A DNA stretch of 64,000 nt. Origin: an uncultured Phascolarctobacterium sp. GTDB lineage: Bacteria; Bacillota; Negativicutes; Acidaminococcales; Acidaminococcaceae. Under the pieces are notes generated by a model that was given only the letters and a program-made list of their open reading frames with translations, was not told where the DNA came from and did not search any database. Position numbers and translations under genes: made by a program. Shown here one piece after another: positions 61,012-64,000 of this stretch. Location of the stretch: assembly GCA_900544885.1 (NCBI GenBank), contig UQWU01000001.1, positions 40,552-104,551 on the forward strand. The letters are read 5' to 3'. Positions within the stretch are counted from its first letter, which is position 1, and every line of letters starts with the position of its first letter.

Positions 61012-63324
61012 ATGAGTCATTTACCTACAATCATCAGCGATTTAGCGATGATCCTGCTAGTTGCAGGCGTAACCACTATTTTATTTAAGAAAATCAATCA
61101 ACCGCTTGTTTTAGGCTATATCATAGCCGGCTTCATTACAGGCCCCAACTTCTCTTTTTTCCCCACTATTGCAGATAAAGCCAATGTTCAGTCCTGGTCA
61201 GAAATCGGCGTTATCTTCCTATTATTTGCCTTAGGCCTGGAATTCAGCTTCTATAAGCTGAAAAGCGTCGGCAGCACAGCCTTTATTGCCACGACTATTA
61301 TTATAAGTAGTATGCTCTGCGTCGGCTATGGCGTCGGCCATCTTCTAGGTTGGAGCCACATGGATAGTATTTTTCTTGGCGGTATGCTCTCCATGTCCTC
61401 TACAGCGATTATCATTAAAGCTTTTGACGATTTGAAATTACGTAGCGAAAGTTTTACTGAAGTCGTTGTCGGCGTGCTGATTGTCGAAGATATTGCCGGT
61501 ATCGCCATGATGGTTATTCTCTCCACCATCGCCGTAGCCACCTCCGGTATTTCTACCGTCGAACTGCTGCTGAATGTCGGCCGTTTAGTATTCTTCCTCG
61601 TTCTCTGGTTCGTTCTGGGTATGTATATTATTCCCAGCTTCTTCAAACGTGCCTCTAAACTGATGAATGATGAAACATTAGTTGTAGCCTCCATCGGCTT
61701 ATGCTTAGGTATGGTAGTTATCGCTACCAGTCTTGGTTTCTCCTCTGCACTTGGTGCTTTCATCATGGGTTCCCTTATTGCCGAAGCACCTAATGCAGAA
61801 AAAATCGAACGTCTTGTCTGCCCGATTAAAGACCTCTTCGGTGCAGTCTTTTTCGTATCTGTAGGTATGATGGTTAATCCGTCCCTTTTAGTGGAATACG
61901 CTGTACCCGTCATTGTCTTAGTACTCACCACTATTTTCGGTCAGCTCTTCTTCTCCACCTGTGGCGTTCTTGCCTCCGGTCAAAACCTGCGTACTGCAGT
62001 ACATTCCGGCTTCAGCTTGACCCAGATCGGCGAATTTTCCTTTATCATTGCTACCTTAGGTATGAGCCTGGGTGTTATCAGCAGTTTCCTGTATCCGATA
62101 ATCGTTGCTGTTTCCGTTATTACCACTTTTACCACGCCTTTCTTTATTATGAACGCAGAGCCCTGCTACCAGCGTTTAATCAAAATCATGCCCTCTCGTA
62201 TGCTTTCTTGGATTAATCGCCACACCACTAGCAGCGTCAACAACAGCAAAGATAAGGACTGGAAAAACCTTTTATCCGCCTATGTTCTGCATATGCTGAT
62301 TTTCTCTACCCTGCTGACGGCTATTGCCATTGCCGCAGATTTGTATCTGCTGCCATATTTGTGTGATACTCTGAACCTGCCCCATGGTCAATATATTACC
62401 GCAGGTATCACCCTGCTGATTATGGCACCGATTCTGCGTGCTGTTATGATTAATCGCGATTCCACTTCTGAATTATATGCTACCTTATGGTTCAAGCGTC
62501 GTGCTAATCATGTTCCCCTGCTTATCCTACTCTTAGGCAAAGCCATCGTCATTGGTCTTTCCTTGTACTTCGTTTTCAACATTCTCCTAGGTCTGCACGG
62601 TCTTTTAGCTTTGGCGGCCATCGGTATCGCAGCTTACTTTATCTCCTCTTCTGATTGGCTTATGAGTGAATATCTGCGTATCGAATCACGTTTCCTAGTC
62701 AACCTTAACGAAAAGCATATGCGTAAGCACCGCGAAGCAACTCAACAAGGCTCCGTCCATTACAAATGGTTCGACCAAGAACTGCATTTAGCTGCTTATC
62801 AAGTTGCAGATGATTCTCCCGTTATCGGTAAAAATTTCATCCAATTATCCTTCCGTCAAAGCTATGGCTTTAACATTCTTCAAGTAGTTACTGCTGATAA
62901 GAAAATCATTGATATGCCCGGTGGTAATTACGTAGTACAAAAAGGCGATATTTTCCTGCTCATCGGTACACCTAAGCAAGGCAGTATTTTTGATGCAGCT
63001 ATTAAACAATTAAACCTGAAGCTGAATCGTGTTATGGAACCGCGCTCCCTCCGTCAATTTATGTTAGATTACGGTGACAAACATCCGGAGGAGCAATTTA
63101 TCTCTTTGGCCATAACCATCGACAAGCATTCCCCACTACTGGGAACTTCTCTCAAAGCAGCCAACCTGCGTCATAAATGGAATTGCCTCGTAGTAGGCTT
63201 GGAGCGTGGTGCCTTTACCATGACCAATCCTCACGTTTCTCTCGTCTTTGAAGAAAACGACTTGCTGTGGATTCTCGGCAAGCAGGAAATGGTTAACATC
63301 CTCGTCAGAGAGCAAATTCTGTAA
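61012..63324 (+). CDS. CPA2-family cation:proton antiporter with C-terminal regulatory domains
   Basis: A 770-residue protein. Residues 1-390 are a KefB/CPA2 membrane domain with about 12 segments, including the two-residue unwound-region sequence IFLLFALGLEFSF, VLIVEDIAGIAMMVIL and SAFIMGSL-like LGAFIMGSLIAEAPNAEKI. A second hydrophobic part spans about 425-555. The C-terminus holds two TrkA_C-like domains (about 590-665 and 675-770). It exchanges Na+ or K+ for H+ in pH or osmotic control. AAAGGAG precedes its ATG. Confidence 0.9.
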   Translation: MSHLPTIISDLAMILLVAGVTTILFKKINQPLVLGYIIAGFITGPNFSFFPTIADKANVQSWSEIGVIFLLFALGLEFSFYKLKSVGSTAFIATTIIISSMLCVGYGVGHLLGWSHMDSIFLGGMLSMSSTAIIIKAFDDLKLRSESFTEVVVGVLIVEDIAGIAMMVILSTIAVATSGISTVELLLNVGRLVFFLVLWFVLGMYIIPSFFKRASKLMNDETLVVASIGLCLGMVVIATSLGFSSALGAFIMGSLIAEAPNAEKIERLVCPIKDLFGAVFFVSVGMMVNPSLLVEYAVPVIVLVLTTIFGQLFFSTCGVLASGQNLRTAVHSGFSLTQIGEFSFIIATLGMSLGVISSFLYPIIVAVSVITTFTTPFFIMNAEPCYQRLIKIMPSRMLSWINRHTTSSVNNSKDKDWKNLLSAYVLHMLIFSTLLTAIAIAADLYLLPYLCDTLNLPHGQYITAGITLLIMAPILRAVMINRDSTSELYATLWFKRRANHVPLLILLLGKAIVIGLSLYFVFNILLGLHGLLALAAIGIAAYFISSSDWLMSEYLRIESRFLVNLNEKHMRKHREATQQGSVHYKWFDQELHLAAYQVADDSPVIGKNFIQLSFRQSYGFNILQVVTADKKIIDMPGGNYVVQKGDIFLLIGTPKQGSIFDAAIKQLNLKLNRVMEPRSLRQFMLDYGDKHPEEQFISLAITIDKHSPLLGTSLKAANLRHKWNCLVVGLERGAFTMTNPHVSLVFEENDLLWILGKQEMVNILVREQIL

Positions 63325-63370
63325 AAATAACCTTATTACAAAATTACAAAACAATATAGTGCAGTAAAAC

Positions 63371-63420
63371 GAAACCTTCCTTGCAACATCTATTTTAATA
63401 GTCATGCTAGGAAGGTTTTC
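63371..63420 (+). terminator. Terminator of the antiporter gene
   Basis: GAAACCTTCCT pairs with AGGAAGGTTTTC across a long AT-rich loop. Confidence 0.75.
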
Positions 63421-63545
63421 TCTTGCGAGTGTTTATTCACAAAAGCTTTAGCTTACCTAAACAACTTACCCAGTATTTACGAAACTACCACGTAAGCATT
63501 GTGTAAAGTCGAATTGCTTACAAATTTACAGAGGCCGGATATATT

Positions 63546-63665
63546 TTACTCTATCTCAAGAACAAGAAATTCTTGGTAAAAATTATTGCTGGATTTACCG
63601 ACGATTATTACAACTTCCCGCGTGTTCCGTAGGCGAAACAAAACCTCTGCGTATCCCTCGGTCAT
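63546..63665 (-). CDS. Possible 39-residue protein, coupled to the ORF upstream
   Basis: MTEGYAEVLF... VLEIE begins at ATG 63665, overlapping the stop of the preceding small ORF (ATGA). Nothing identifies it. The pair may be a mobile-element remnant. Confidence 0.3.
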   Translation of the reverse strand: MTEGYAEVLFRLRNTREVVIIVGKSSNNFYQEFLVLEIE

Positions 63666-63784
63666 GGTGCTTTAAGACCTGTTATTCCTTCTAAAAATTC
63701 ATAATCGAGGTCACAACGGACTATTTTTCTTATGTTTTCAAGGCGTGCAATTTCATTTTTCAATACGCACAATAAAGCAGACAT
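63662..63784 (-). CDS. Possible 40-residue protein
   Basis: MSALLCVLKNEIARLENIRK... GLKAP, a short helical, charged product. A GGGGGG tract about 5 nt before ATG 63784 could serve as a ribosome site. The stop overlaps the next ORF's start. No family is recognised. The remaining DNA from 63421 to 63835 shows no other signal. Confidence 0.35.
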   Translation of the reverse strand: MSALLCVLKNEIARLENIRKIVRCDLDYEFLEGITGLKAP

Positions 63785-63835
63785 ATCGCCCCCCAAAATA
63801 CCAATAAGTTTTCTGCTACTTAAAAATTTTCTCTA

Positions 63836-63881
63836 AATAAAAACTGCACCCGAAAACTACTTCATAGCTTGCGAGTGCAGC
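63836..63881 (-). terminator. Terminator of the outer-membrane protein gene
   Basis: On the minus strand CTGCACTCG pairs with CGGGTGCAG, followed by TTTTTATTT, about 65 nt after the stop at 63946. Confidence 0.75.
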
Positions 63882-63945
63882 TTTACTGCTTTATTTGCTA
63901 TTTTTATTAACTAAACTTAATCTTTTTTGCGAAATTCGGCTAATT

Positions 63946-64000
63946 TTAGAAGCTGTAACGCAGGCCTACATTCCATTGCCACGGAGTTTCTACTTCGCCA
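63946..64000 (-). CDS. C-terminal end of an outer-membrane beta-barrel protein (partial)
   Basis: Read on the minus strand, the last 17 codons give GEVETPWQWNVGLRYSF and stop at TAA 63948-63946. An alternating amphipathic last strand with a C-terminal Phe (x-Y-x-F) is the BamA recognition signature of outer-membrane barrels. The gene runs past the window edge. It shows that the host has an outer membrane. Which barrel family (for example the OmpM type of Negativicutes) cannot be told. Confidence 0.75.
   Translation of the reverse strand, partial: GEVETPWQWNVGLRYSF

Noticed and set aside
61326..61931. 201-codon minus-strand ORF inside the antiporter gene
   Set aside because: Antisense shadow of a long, well-supported membrane protein; its Thr/Ser/Pro-rich composition is the complement of hydrophobic codons.

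Overview
The window looks like a chromosome segment of a low-GC, anaerobic, diderm Firmicute, most likely a member of the Negativicutes. Two things point that way. An outer-membrane beta-barrel C-terminus ending in ...LRYSF runs off the right edge. The metabolism is anaerobic: [FeFe] hydrogenase, EtfAB with a ferredoxin head, PduL, ECF transporters and nitrogenase-like proteins. The species cannot be named from this sequence. No rRNA, tRNA or CRISPR array was seen.

Layout. 1-2555: right end of a prophage, with a lysis cassette (XhlA-like protein, holin, amidase, two spanin-like proteins in overlapping frames, tiny membrane proteins) and a convergent HTH regulator. A 45-bp piece of comM sits at its edge and recurs inverted at 6843-6887 inside a decayed comM. 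2805-11978: M16 peptidase, RHH protein, SseB-macro fusion, LexA, a Tyr/Asp-rich acidic protein, an exported protein and PduL. 12192-14530: an uncharacterised protein and CstA. 14610-16196: a reverse transcriptase locus on the minus strand with its own promoter, a structured leader RNA and an ORF broken by two -1 frameshifts, each at a slippery heptamer. 16206-29346: a minus-strand cluster of NifH-like, two NifD/K-like proteins, a BtuF-like lipoprotein, BtuC-like permease, CobN-like chelatase, radical SAM/SPASM protein, nitrilase and two more BtuF-like lipoproteins, led by a promoter with MerR-type geometry. This is the best candidate for an undescribed metabolic system, possibly a metal-tetrapyrrole pathway.

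29347-30253 is a gene-free kilobase of hairpins and repeats. 30254-35719 encodes two racemases, a polar amino-acid ABC importer and two PuuE/PgdA-like deacetylases. RmlB follows at 35971-36963. 37365-44986 is a probable operon of a DUF2007-like protein, pyruvate kinase, an unknown helical protein and RbsKDACB. Then come EtfAB, DnaE and a sodium:solute symporter. 52301-55872 encodes a NuoF/GltD-type flavoprotein with an [FeFe] hydrogenase, preceded by an exact 68-bp tandem duplication over the promoter region. 56250-60784 holds FolT under a THF riboswitch, an Eis-like acetyltransferase, a DUF2156 protein with an apparent ATT start, an ECF-S-like membrane protein and a D-amino-acid-transaminase homologue lacking its catalytic lysine. 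The window closes with a CPA2 antiporter, two tiny coupled ORFs and the outer-membrane protein fragment.
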